Assembly: GCA_003516705.1 (NCBI GenBank)
Contig: DPCJ01000009.1
Coordinates: 1 to 11,293 of the forward strand
DNA length: 11,293 nt
Origin: Prolixibacteraceae bacterium
Lineage (GTDB): Bacteria; Bacteroidota; Bacteroidia; Bacteroidales; Prolixibacteraceae
Reading direction: 5' to 3'
The notes under the pieces: model-generated
Databases searched by the model: none
What the model was told of the DNA's origin: nothing
Seen by the model: only the letters and a program-made list of their open reading frames with translations
Program-made: the position numbers and the translations under genes
Part shown: one piece after another, positions 1-6,849 of the stretch
Layout: each line of letters opens with the position of its first letter
How positions within the stretch are numbered: the first letter of the stretch is position 1

Positions 1-174
1 GCTCAGGTAAACAAAAAAATGCACCCCGAAATTGAAACTGTTTTTCTGCTGACTTTGCCAGAGCACACACCGATTAATGCCACAATTATCCGCGACATTG
101 TGCTGCACGGTGGCGATGCCACTCAGTTTCTGCCCAAAAATCTGGATATGAACGAGTTTAAATTGTCGAAATAA
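1..174 (+). CDS. coaD: Phosphopantetheine adenylyltransferase, C-terminal part (5' end outside window)
   Basis: The first frame is open from base 1 to the TAA at 172-174 and gives 57 residues starting AQVNKKMHPEIETVF. CoaD transfers AMP from ATP to 4'-phosphopantetheine, the penultimate step of coenzyme A synthesis, in the cytoplasm. The visible part matches the family C-terminus: the segment PEIETVFLLTLPEH is the strand that precedes the active-site helix, and INATIIRDI at residues 25-33 corresponds to the ISSTxVRE-type motif whose Ser/Thr and Arg contact ATP. The remaining GGDATQFLP is the usual end of the fold, followed by a short charged tail. The family is about 150-165 residues, so roughly two thirds is missing upstream of the window. 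The assignment comes from remembered family sequence, not from a search. Confidence 0.85.
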   Translation, partial: AQVNKKMHPEIETVFLLTLPEHTPINATIIRDIVLHGGDATQFLPKNLDMNEFKLSK

Positions 175-244
175 CGATCGGAAAACAATAAACCGGAAAC
201 AGTTCACGTTTCCCCGATTACCCGGGATTCAGGGTGACGACGGT

Positions 245-280
245 CAGACTGAGCGACCCCGAAGCTTCGGGGGAAGTCTG
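245..280. repeat. Palindrome with core CCCCGAAGCTTCGGGG, possible terminator of coaD
   Basis: A perfect 16-bp palindrome, CCCCGAAGCTTCGGGG, lies at 257-272. It sits inside an outer inverted repeat, CAGACT at 245-250 and AGTCTG at 275-280, so an RNA from either strand can fold into a long interrupted hairpin. It is followed by TTATTACT rather than a clean T tract, so termination after coaD is possible but not shown. A closely related palindrome is at 3623-3640, which points to a multicopy intergenic repeat. Confidence 0.6.
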
Positions 281-319
281 TTATTACTAAATAAACGATA
301 TTGAACCAACAATTACAAA

Positions 320-1795
320 ATGCAAGCTTTCAATCTCCTTTTTTCAAAATATTTTGAATTACAAGGCGTTACACATTTCAAAAACGCGCTTTTTGCAACT
401 TCCATTTTACTTTTTCTTTCCGTGCATTTGCAGGCTGCAACGGTTACTGTTACATGCAACAACCCCAAATATACCGGCAAAAAACTGGTGTTTTATAACT
501 ACTCCGACCCGGTTTCGCAAACAACCAACCCGGTTTTTACCCTCGAAACCGACAAAACAGGTAAAGCGTCAGTAACTATCGACGTACAAAATACTCAATT
601 TGTTTTTTGTGATTTTGGTATTTACCGCGGATTACTTCTGCTTGAACCCGGCCAGACCGTGAAAATACAATTGCCTCCGGTGCGCGAGAAAACTTTTGCC
701 GATGAGAAAAATCCCTATTTCGAACCTGTAAAATTCTGGTTTGCCACCGAAAACAAAACACAACTCAACAACCAGGTTTCAGCCTTTTCTGCAAAATTGA
801 GCCAGCTTTCCGACAAATATTTCGATCAGCTTTATTTCCGACAGTTAAAAACTTATCTCGATTCGGTTCGCATTCGAATGGAAAAGGATTTCGGAAATGT
901 AAAAAACGAAACCTTTGTGCTGCATAAAACTTTCTCGCTAAAACTTGTTGAGGTTGAAGCATTCAGATTAAAACCAGCCGATTATGCAGCGGTTTTCAAC
1001 GGTGTAAAAACATCTTTCTGGTTTCATCCGGCTTTTACCGATCTTTTCAACAAAACATTTTCGGGACTGCTGAGTTTCGATGCCAAATCGGTAAAAGGTG
1101 CCGACCTGAAAAAGGCAGTGAATCAGGGAAACGTACAGTTTTTAGCCGACCACCTGAAAACTAAATACAAACTTACCGGCGATGTGGTCGATTTGGCTTT
1201 GCTGAAAATGCTGCACGATGCCTGGTATTCGGGCGATTTCTCAAAAACTTCCATTCAGCAAATGATAAAATCCACACGGTTTTCGGGTCATCAAAACCCG
1301 GTAATCCGGGAAACTGCAAAGAATATTTCTGAAAAAACTGCATTTCTGCAAGCCGGAAGTGCAGCACCACCCATTTGCCTGAAAAACCTGGCAGGCACAA
1401 AAACCTGCACCAACAGCACAAAAGGAAAATACAAATACATCATTTTTGCCGACACCGAAATGGCAGTAAGCCGCGAGCACCTGAAATACCTGACCGCCAT
1501 TCAGCAGAAATACCCGAAAAGTCTTGAAATATTTATCGTATTGCGTAAAACAGATGCTGCTTCGCTTAAAAAATTCTTTATCGAAAATGAAATTGAGGCA
1601 GTAAAACTGATTGACGAAAACAGCGAATTTGAGAAACTTTACAAAATCAGGTCGTACCCGCAAAGTTTTTTGTTAGACGAAAAACACATGGTAAAACTCG
1701 CCCCGGCAAATGCGCCGCTTGATGGATTTGAACAGCAGTTTGGGTCGATTTTACAAAACGACAGGATTGAAAATCTGAGGAAAACGGGTAAATAA
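320..1795 (+). CDS. Secreted protein with degenerate C-terminal thioredoxin-like (TlpA-type) domain
   Basis: This 491-residue protein has a probable signal peptide: charged n-region to Lys21, hydrophobic stretch ALFATSILLFLSV, cleavage near residues 39-40 (LQA-A). The export-ready start seems slightly long, but no other ATG, GTG or TTG in frame fits better. Residues 41-125 look like a beta-rich N-terminal domain of the kind found before TlpA-like domains in Bacteroidota (TGKKLVFYNYSD, LLLEPGQTVKIQLP). The middle, about 130-340, is mostly helical and unrecognised. Residues 347-480 read as a thioredoxin fold: a strand YKYIIFAD, a long helix, and YPQSFLLDE, where Pro447 would be the cis-proline. 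The position of the CxxC pair holds ADTEMAVS, so no redox-active cysteines remain there. A periplasmic, redox-inactive role is inferred; the substrate is unknown. It stands alone after coaD. Confidence 0.75.
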   Translation: MQAFNLLFSKYFELQGVTHFKNALFATSILLFLSVHLQAATVTVTCNNPKYTGKKLVFYNYSDPVSQTTNPVFTLETDKTGKASVTIDVQNTQFVFCDFGIYRGLLLLEPGQTVKIQLPPVREKTFADEKNPYFEPVKFWFATENKTQLNNQVSAFSAKLSQLSDKYFDQLYFRQLKTYLDSVRIRMEKDFGNVKNETFVLHKTFSLKLVEVEAFRLKPADYAAVFNGVKTSFWFHPAFTDLFNKTFSGLLSFDAKSVKGADLKKAVNQGNVQFLADHLKTKYKLTGDVVDLALLKMLHDAWYSGDFSKTSIQQMIKSTRFSGHQNPVIRETAKNISEKTAFLQAGSAAPPICLKNLAGTKTCTNSTKGKYKYIIFADTEMAVSREHLKYLTAIQQKYPKSLEIFIVLRKTDAASLKKFFIENEIEAVKLIDENSEFEKLYKIRSYPQSFLLDEKHMVKLAPANAPLDGFEQQFGSILQNDRIENLRKTGK

Positions 1796-1947
1796 TCAAC
1801 GCAAATTTGCGGCGAATAAGTTGATTTTTCACCGCACGGGAAATAATGAATTGAAAAATGGGATTTGCGATCTGGTTTTTTGACGGAACTACAAAAACCA
1901 CTGCAGAATTTCAAACGGCTGACAGAGAATTCGGAGGGCATTTTTAC

Positions 1948-1968
1948 CCCCGGGCTAAAGCACCGGGG
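1948..1968. repeat. GC-rich hairpin between convergent genes, possible terminator
   Basis: CCCCGG (1948-1953) pairs with CCGGGG (1963-1968). Inside it GC (1954-1955) pairs with GC (1960-1961) around a TAAA loop, with one bulged A at 1962. It lies 7 bases beyond the stop codon of the Fic gene and about 150 bases beyond the stop of the secreted protein, so it could stop transcription from both sides. There is no T tract on the Fic transcript, so an intergenic repeat without terminator function is also possible. The rest of 1796-1975 shows nothing further. Confidence 0.5.
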
Positions 1969-1975
1969 CAATTCG

Positions 1976-2857
1976 CTATTCGTTTTCTTCGTAATAGTAA
2001 GAGTAGTCAATCCCTTTCATAAACATTTCACGGTCGTTGATTTGGGTGGTGAGCGCATTTTCAAGCAGTGTTTTCAGTACATTGCTGTTTGTCGGACTCA
2101 ACTTCATTGCGTTCATGTAATCCTGTTTGCTGATGGTACTCCAGTCAACACATTTTCTGAGGTGTTTTTTCAGCATCAAATCCAGCCAGATTCTGGCGCT
2201 TCTGCCATTGCCTTCCATAAACGGGTGTGCAACGTTCATTTCCACATATTTATCAACGATTTCGTTGAACGTGTTTTCGGGCATGGCATCGATTTGTTTT
2301 AATGTGTTGCCCAAAAAGTGGGATACTGCAAACTGAAAACCGCCTTTTGAAATATTTTTTTGCCTGATTTGTCCCGCAAAATCATACAAACCGCCAAACA
2401 AATACGCATGAATCTGCTGCAACCCTTTGGTGGTGCCTACTTCAATGCTGTCGATAAACGAACTTTCGAACAAAGCATAGGCTTTTGTTTTGCTTTTTCC
2501 GTCGATACTTTTATCGTTGAAGGTAAACCAATCGATAAACCGGTTGGCCTTTTTGCCCGGAAATTCTTTGCCAAGCGCAATAATTCCATCGTAATCCAGC
2601 ATGTCGGCTAAACGCCTTTTACCGTCGGGTGCCAAAAATTTCAACTGGGTAGTGGCGCTAACCACTTGGCTGTTTTCCTTCTTTAATTTGGCTTTAAGGT
2701 ATTTCCAGTAGTTGCGGGTTTTGGTGTAGTCGTTCTGGTTGGTAAGCAAGGCAACAATATCCAGCACCGAAAACCACCATTTTGCGTTTTGTTCGTCCCA
2801 AACGGCACGCACTTCGCGGTCTTCAAAAAAGCGGACGGATATTTTGGCATTGCTCAT
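1976..2857 (-). CDS. Fic-domain AMP-transferase with Bro-N-like N-terminal domain
   Basis: The 293-residue product carries a complete Fic motif, HPFMEGNGRSAR at 211-222, with the catalytic His211 and the phosphate-binding GNGRxxR. Family knowledge says this transfers AMP from ATP to a target protein hydroxyl. The segment FAGQIRQKNISKG (160-172) is the flap that docks the target. Residues 1-95 resemble the Bro-N/phage antirepressor-type domain (WWFSVLDIVALL, then LADMLDYDGIIAL), suggesting DNA or partner binding. The extreme C-terminus, SYYYEE at 286-291, is close to the class III autoinhibitory motif [S/T]xxxE[G/N], with Glu instead of Gly/Asn in the last place. No separate small antitoxin gene lies beside it, consistent with self-inhibition. 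The DJ-1 gene is 83 bases upstream on the same strand, so co-transcription is possible. Targets are unknown. Confidence 0.9.
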   Translation of the reverse strand: MSNAKISVRFFEDREVRAVWDEQNAKWWFSVLDIVALLTNQNDYTKTRNYWKYLKAKLKKENSQVVSATTQLKFLAPDGKRRLADMLDYDGIIALGKEFPGKKANRFIDWFTFNDKSIDGKSKTKAYALFESSFIDSIEVGTTKGLQQIHAYLFGGLYDFAGQIRQKNISKGGFQFAVSHFLGNTLKQIDAMPENTFNEIVDKYVEMNVAHPFMEGNGRSARIWLDLMLKKHLRKCVDWSTISKQDYMNAMKLSPTNSNVLKTLLENALTTQINDREMFMKGIDYSYYYEENE

Positions 2858-2940
2858 GTTTGCTCTTACTCTGTAATTTGCTGTGTAAAGTTAGGATATT
2901 ATCTTGAGTTGGTTTTCTAAGGGGCAAGTTCAACATTTTC

Positions 2941-3528
2941 TTAAAATCCCATCGCCTTTTTTATTACAGCCATTTCTTCTTCCGAAGTCAGCATTTTTAA
3001 TAACTCAAATGCCACATCCGGCGCTGTTGCCGGACAATACGAGGTAATAATATTACCATCAACCACAACCGGCTCATTCACCACATGCACCCCGAATTCT
3101 TTCAGTTTATTTTGCCAGAATCCGTCTTTCAGGTGGTAGGTGGTTGCCTTCCGGTTTTTAAGCACGCCGCTTTTGGCCACCGGGAATGCCCCGCTGCAAA
3201 CCGACGCAATGATTTTACCTTTTGCGTCAAACTCCCTGATTAATTGTAAAAACCTTTCGTCATAGGCTTCTTCATAAAAACCAAATTCGCCGAAACCACC
3301 GGGTATTGCGAGCGCGTCGTATTCGTCGGCATTGATTTCACCAATGGTTTTATCAACCGTTACAGGTACATTAAAAGTGCTGATTACCTGTTTTGTAAAA
3401 CCACAGGTATCCACCAGCAAACGATGGCCGTAATCAACCCTGGCCCAACCCAGCACATCGATAAAAACACAAAACTCCATCGTTTCAAATGCTTTGGCCA
3501 GAAACACCAATACTTTCTTGTTTTGCAT
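2941..3528 (-). CDS. DJ-1/PfpI family protein
   Basis: The 195-residue product is a full-length member of the DJ-1/PfpI superfamily (glutamine-amidotransferase-like flavodoxin-type fold). It shows KKVLVFLAKAFETME at the N-terminus with Glu15 in the place of the conserved acidic residue, the IPGG turn at 75-78, and the nucleophile elbow ASVCSGAFPVA, where Cys111 is the reactive cysteine. KATTYH at 127-132 and a TSYCPATAPDVAFELL segment at 162-177 complete the family pattern. Members include glyoxalase/deglycase-like stress proteins, chaperones and peptidase-like proteins, and sequence alone does not choose between them. It is cytoplasmic, with no signal peptide. An A/T-rich leader (TTTTTAAAAAG) lies directly before the ATG. 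It may lead a two-gene unit with the Fic gene downstream. Confidence 0.9.
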   Translation of the reverse strand: MQNKKVLVFLAKAFETMEFCVFIDVLGWARVDYGHRLLVDTCGFTKQVISTFNVPVTVDKTIGEINADEYDALAIPGGFGEFGFYEEAYDERFLQLIREFDAKGKIIASVCSGAFPVAKSGVLKNRKATTYHLKDGFWQNKLKEFGVHVVNEPVVVDGNIITSYCPATAPDVAFELLKMLTSEEEMAVIKKAMGF

Positions 3529-3622
3529 ACTTTTTAAAAATTATCAAACGGGTTAATTTGCTTTTAACGGAGATTACAAATCTGCGAGAGTCTAGGGAGA
3601 TATGTTTTTAAATTCATTCTGA

Positions 3623-3640
3623 ACCCGAAAGCTTTCGGGT
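3623..3640. repeat. Perfect 18-bp palindrome ACCCGAAAGCTTTCGGGT
   Basis: The sequence equals its own reverse complement over 18 bases. It is a one-step-longer version of the CCCCGAAGCTTCGGGG palindrome at 257-272. It lies between the 3' end of the exported-protein gene (stop at 3675) and the start of the DJ-1 gene, where it could end the upstream transcript, but no T run follows on that strand. Confidence 0.65.
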
Positions 3641-3643
3641 GCA

Positions 3644-3656
3644 CACAGGTTGCAAA
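3644..3656. repeat. Direct repeat copy 1, CACAGGTTGCAAA
   Basis: Thirteen identical bases recur at 4484-4496, 840 bp away in the same orientation. The two copies bracket the exported-protein gene. Here the repeat is directly preceded by the ACCCGAAAGCTTTCGGGT palindrome and followed by GTTGCTCGAGCGAGG. Confidence 0.55.
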
Positions 3657-3674
3657 GTTGCTCGAGCGAGGGTT

Positions 3675-4397
3675 TTATTCTTCAAAAAAGAACTCATGGA
3701 TTTTAATTAAGTCACCTCGACCAATTTGGATTAAATCCATCGATTCTTTCAGGTAAATTCCAAGTGAACGCTCGTTATAGATAAATTTCATTTCAGGATT
3801 ATAATCAGTAACCAAATACATATCACCTTCTATTTTATAGAAATCAATATCCTTCCCTTTTTTCCCTTTAATCCCAGTATTTAATACTTTACCTATTTTT
3901 AAGGCTTCCCGTATAATTTCTTCGTTGTTTTCTCCTGAGGCTACTTTTGTATAAGTAGTCATCATATTTAACCATTCGTTGCTATCGATGAGAAACCATC
4001 TTATTTTGTCAAAATCAATACCGTACTCATTAATCCAACCTATACTTGTAAAACCAAATAAAACCAATTTTTTACCTAACTCTGGTTTGTCATTGTTAAA
4101 ATCAAATTCTCTGATTTTAAATGTAATTACAGATGTTGATGACAAATCCTTTAATTTTTTACCATCGAAGTCAAGAGTTTTGAGAGAAAACCTGGTATAT
4201 TCCGGGTGATTTGTTAAAAGCCATTCAGTAGCATTAAGTTCAGCCTGCTCTTTCATTTGTTCAACAGCAGCAATTCCTGCTCCAATAGCTACTAATCCAC
4301 CAGCTACTGCCGCTACTGCTGCAGTGTTATCCTGTGCCTTTAAATTTTGAGGCACCAAATGAATAATTGCGATTAACAAAATAAGGGTCTTTTTCAT
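3675..4397 (-). CDS. Exported protein of unknown function with Ala/Gly-rich hydrophobic segment
   Basis: I do not recognise this 240-residue protein. It starts with a clear signal peptide: MKK, a hydrophobic core LILLIAIIHLV, and a likely cleavage after Ala21 (LKA-QD). Residues 26-45 form a second hydrophobic, small-residue stretch (AAVAAVAGGLVAIGAGIAAV) with glycine-zipper-like spacing, which could insert in or pack against a membrane. The rest is a soluble mixed alpha/beta chain ending in FFFEE, with no cysteines and no catalytic motif I can name. The start ATG is preceded by an A/T-rich leader. The gene is clearly A+T-rich, like the OLD-like gene 100 bases upstream on the same strand and unlike the DJ-1 and ABC-F genes. 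A functional link to that nuclease is possible but unsupported beyond proximity and composition. Confidence 0.75.
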   Translation of the reverse strand: MKKTLILLIAIIHLVPQNLKAQDNTAAVAAVAGGLVAIGAGIAAVEQMKEQAELNATEWLLTNHPEYTRFSLKTLDFDGKKLKDLSSTSVITFKIREFDFNNDKPELGKKLVLFGFTSIGWINEYGIDFDKIRWFLIDSNEWLNMMTTYTKVASGENNEEIIREALKIGKVLNTGIKGKKGKDIDFYKIEGDMYLVTDYNPEMKFIYNERSLGIYLKESMDLIQIGRGDLIKIHEFFFEE

Positions 4398-4483
4398 AAT
4401 CTGATTTTTTTAATTGTGTTAACTCATTTAATTTAAGATATTTCAGCCCTCATCGGGTTAATATCAATTCTTTAAGATTTGCC

Positions 4484-4496
4484 CACAGGTTGCAAA
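4484..4496. repeat. Direct repeat copy 2, CACAGGTTGCAAA
   Basis: This copy is identical to 3644-3656. It sits 1 base beyond the stop codon of the OLD-like gene (stop ends at 4498 on this strand) and about 90 bases upstream of the exported-protein start. GGTTTGCAACC read on the other strand makes it partly self-complementary. Confidence 0.55.
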
Positions 4497-4497
4497 C

Positions 4498-6237
4498 CTA
4501 CATGATTGAAGTTTTGCTCTCTATACTAATTATCACATTTTTCACTTCACCTGGTATTTCTGAGATGGTCAATTCCTGTGCTAATTTGTTTGAATTTAAA
4601 GACACACCGTAATCGTCATTTGTCCAATTACTGATTTTCTTGATTAATGATTTTCCAGATACTAATGAATATTTTTTAACCCATAAGTTTTCTAACTCCT
4701 TTTGAGCTTTTTTCCTTGCTGTGCTTGGCTCAAGTAATTTTCCATTTCTTCTTGAATCACTATGGATTTTGTCCGTTAATAAATCAAGATAATCCTCTTT
4801 TAAAGTTTCTGCCAAAGATTCAATTTTTGATTTAATATCTTCAATGTCAATTCTATACTTAGAATCTCTTTCAATTATCCTTTTAATAGCAGAAGGTACA
4901 ATCAAATAATTTTCAATTTCTTTCTTTTCCCATATTTTGAGATTTATACCATTTTTTTCAGCCTCCTCTAATCTGCTGACAATTTCATCCTCTGTATGAT
5001 AATCTGAATCTAATATGCAATAAATGATTATACTTTCTTCTCCCGCATTTTTTAGCATCAGTTTTGAACCAACAGCTCTGCTCCAGCCCCCCCAACCACC
5101 AATGGACAAATGAGGAATTGCATCCAAGGGTTCAGAGCTATTTTTAAATAGCGTATTTTGAATACGTTTTAAAATATCGATATCCTTTCCTTCTACAATA
5201 AGCATCTTATTTGCAGACCAAAGTCGAGCCAAGGCAACATTATGAATACTGCCCATATTTAAAAGAACTTTTTGAACAGCATTAAAATCAGACGCAAATA
5301 CAGATTTTTCCTTTTTTTTATCAATTATCAAAATATTTTCAGCTTCGACTTCTGACATTATCTCAACAGAGTGCGTTGCTACGATTACTTGAGAATATTC
5401 ATTTTTTAAATATCGGATTAATTTTCTCTGTAGGTCTGCATGCATATATACATCAGGTTCATCAAGTATTACAGTCGAGTTTTTATTGCATCTAGATAGA
5501 AACCAGATAGTCTGAAGCCACATTTGTAATCCATGCCCCATTAAACCAATCTCGGTATTAAAAATTCCTTCTTGAATTAATAGGTAAGGATTTTGTTCAG
5601 TAAACCTATTACCCGGGTTATATTCATATAGTTCTATACCATCCCAAGTTGATTCAACGGTTTCTTTAAAACTATAATAAAAAGAATGAAAATAACCCAA
5701 TTGGTTTCTAAAATGTCTTGATGACGTTGACGAATCCACATTTAATCTTACGTAATCCTCCAATAAGACTTTTTCATCTTCTAATAGCGGGCTAATTTGC
5801 GGTAAAATATTTAAGACTGGCAATTCAAGCTCCCTAATTTTATCCTTTTTACATATTTTTTCATTCTCGTCAAATAAAACTGCATGAAATTTATTTTCTC
5901 CAGCAAAATAGATTATAATTCTTGTGTTGTTATTAAATTCAGCTGTTATAGTTGCTGGAGGGTCACCATATGAATGAAATATATTTTTGTAAGAAAAATC
6001 AATTTTAGCCAAAGATGGACTTATTCCACTATTAATTCTTGGAATTTTAAGCCAATCAGGAACATTCTTATAAGGTGCCGTTTTGTATCTTCTTGTAACA
6101 AGTGAAACAAGCCTCAGTGCCTCTATTAAAGTAGTCTTTCCGGCATTGTTCTTTCCCACAACTATATTCAAATCTCTGAATTCAATTTCATGTTCGAGAT
6201 AACCTCGATAATTTTCAATTTTCAATTTTTTTATCAT
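4498..6237 (-). CDS. OLD-like ATPase with C-terminal TOPRIM nuclease domain
   Basis: I chose the ATG at 6237, giving 579 residues starting MIKKLKIENYRG, the usual beginning of SMC/RecF-type ATPases of this group; an upstream in-frame ATG at 6264 would add nine unrelated residues. Walker A is GKNNAGKTT at 28-36, the signature-like GHGLQ at 234-238, Walker B TVILDEPD with Asp259 and Glu260, and the switch histidine in ATHS at 289. The C-terminal half carries a TOPRIM pattern: LIVEGK with Glu349, CILDSD with Asp410 and Asp412, then KKEIENY with Glu440 and Glu442. OLD-family proteins couple ATP hydrolysis to metal-dependent DNA cleavage and several are anti-phage (P2 OLD, GajA). No UvrD-like helicase gene is adjacent, so this is not a Gabija pair. 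The last ~120 residues are unassigned. The gene is A+T-rich compared with ABC-F next door, suggesting acquisition by transfer. Its natural role is inferred. Confidence 0.88.
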   Translation of the reverse strand: MIKKLKIENYRGYLEHEIEFRDLNIVVGKNNAGKTTLIEALRLVSLVTRRYKTAPYKNVPDWLKIPRINSGISPSLAKIDFSYKNIFHSYGDPPATITAEFNNNTRIIIYFAGENKFHAVLFDENEKICKKDKIRELELPVLNILPQISPLLEDEKVLLEDYVRLNVDSSTSSRHFRNQLGYFHSFYYSFKETVESTWDGIELYEYNPGNRFTEQNPYLLIQEGIFNTEIGLMGHGLQMWLQTIWFLSRCNKNSTVILDEPDVYMHADLQRKLIRYLKNEYSQVIVATHSVEIMSEVEAENILIIDKKKEKSVFASDFNAVQKVLLNMGSIHNVALARLWSANKMLIVEGKDIDILKRIQNTLFKNSSEPLDAIPHLSIGGWGGWSRAVGSKLMLKNAGEESIIIYCILDSDYHTEDEIVSRLEEAEKNGINLKIWEKKEIENYLIVPSAIKRIIERDSKYRIDIEDIKSKIESLAETLKEDYLDLLTDKIHSDSRRNGKLLEPSTARKKAQKELENLWVKKYSLVSGKSLIKKISNWTNDDYGVSLNSNKLAQELTISEIPGEVKNVIISIESKTSIM

Positions 6238-6376
6238 CGTACAGCATATTTTTAAATTGAGCACAACTGATTAATCGAACGAACTTCTTACACTTTCTCC
6301 CCGATTTTTGAGTGTAGATTGTTTCCGATTGATTTTGAAATGGGTGGTAAGCCGTTCATGTCAGGTTAATTTTTTC

Positions 6377-6384
6377 CAAATGTA
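6377..6384 (-). promoter_or_regulatory. Possible -7 box of the OLD-like gene (TACATTTG on the minus strand)
   Basis: Read on the minus strand the bases are TACATTTG, an exact fit to the Bacteroidota -7 consensus TAnnTTTG, about 140 bases upstream of the chosen ATG. No TTTG-like -33 element is seen at the usual 19-21 base distance, so this is weak. Confidence 0.25.
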
Positions 6385-6431
6385 ATAAAAGACGGGTTAT
6401 CAGGTGTTTGCAGCTGCATGTTTTTATATGT

Positions 6432-6583
6432 AATGCAGTGTTATTTATACCGTAACAGCATTGATGCCAGCGGCATCAAATGTTTATAGAAACCAAAAAT
6501 TAACCGTGCTATACGACCCTGGCCAGGGTCGAAAGTTTTGCTTGAGAATCGATTTCTATACACATGCAAACCCTCAGGGTTTG
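6432..6583. repeat. Cluster of four hairpins in the divergent intergenic region
   Basis: Four inverted repeats follow each other. First, AATGC (6432-6436) and TGTTA (6439-6443) pair with TAACA (6453-6457) and GCATT (6458-6462), with two bulged bases. Second, TTGATGCC (6461-6468) pairs perfectly with GGCATCAA (6472-6479) around AGC. Third, CGACCCTGGCCAGGGTCG at 6514-6531 is a perfect palindrome. Fourth, CAAACCCT (6567-6574) pairs with AGGGTTTG (6576-6583) around one C. The first two share bases and would be alternatives. No open frame or RNA family I know explains them; they look like intergenic repeat units. Confidence 0.65.
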
Positions 6584-6605
6584 GCGAAAATCCCTGTGAT
6601 TATTT

Positions 6606-6814
6606 AATGATGAGTTGCCCGAACGAAAAGTGAAGCCTTCATTATTTGATGAAAGCCCGCCCAAACGAAAAATGGAGCCATCATCATTTAATGACGGGTC
6701 GCCAAAACCAAAAGTGAAGCCGTCATTATTTAATAATGGGTCGCCGAAAGAAAAAGCGGCGCATTATCATTTAATGAAGGGTTGTCAAAACAAAAAGTGA
6801 ACCCGTCATCATTT
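6606..6814. repeat. Five tandem copies of a ~42-bp unit
   Basis: Units lie at 6606-6647, 6648-6689, 6690-6731, 6732-6772 (41 bases, one deletion) and 6773-6814. They share an AATGA-GGGTCGCC-AAAA-CAAAAGTGAAGCC-TCATTATTT type layout. Every junction is a short palindrome centred on a T, for example TCATTTAATGA at 6685-6695 and CATTATTTAATAATG at 6724-6738. A TTG-initiated 61-codon frame (6615-6800) would encode a 14-residue repeat. The one-base deletion in unit 4 shifts that frame, and most differences between units would change amino acids, so I read the array as non-coding. The last unit runs into the promoter of the ABC-F gene. Confidence 0.85.
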
Positions 6815-6817
6815 TTT

Positions 6818-6825
6818 TATCTTTG
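6818..6825 (+). promoter_or_regulatory. -7 box TATCTTTG of the ABC-F gene
   Basis: TATCTTTG matches the Bacteroidota -7 consensus TAnnTTTG exactly and lies 24 bases before the ATG at 6850, leaving a short A/T-rich leader (CAATTTAAAAA). The -33 element is poor: only GTG occurs at about the right distance (6797-6799), inside the fifth tandem unit. The placement argues against translation from the TTG at 6823, which falls inside this box. Confidence 0.5.
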
Positions 6826-6849
6826 CCGCCTCAATTTAAAAACTGTTGC

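Noticed and set aside
4498..6237. Gabija (GajA) assignment for the OLD-like gene
   Set aside because: No UvrD-like GajB gene is present on either side.
6615..6800. 61-codon frame with a 14-residue PKxKVKPSxFNxGS-type repeat
   Set aside because: It starts with TTG and has no ribosome site. Differences between units are mostly amino-acid changing, and the 41-base fourth unit breaks the repeat frame, so the DNA repeat explains it.
6823..6849. Nine-residue N-terminal extension of the ABC-F protein from TTG
   Set aside because: The TTG lies inside the TATCTTTG box and the ATG at 6850 starts the conserved ABC-F sequence.
6238..6849. CRISPR array as explanation of the tandem repeat
   Set aside because: The units are contiguous with no unique spacers, and they diverge across their whole length.
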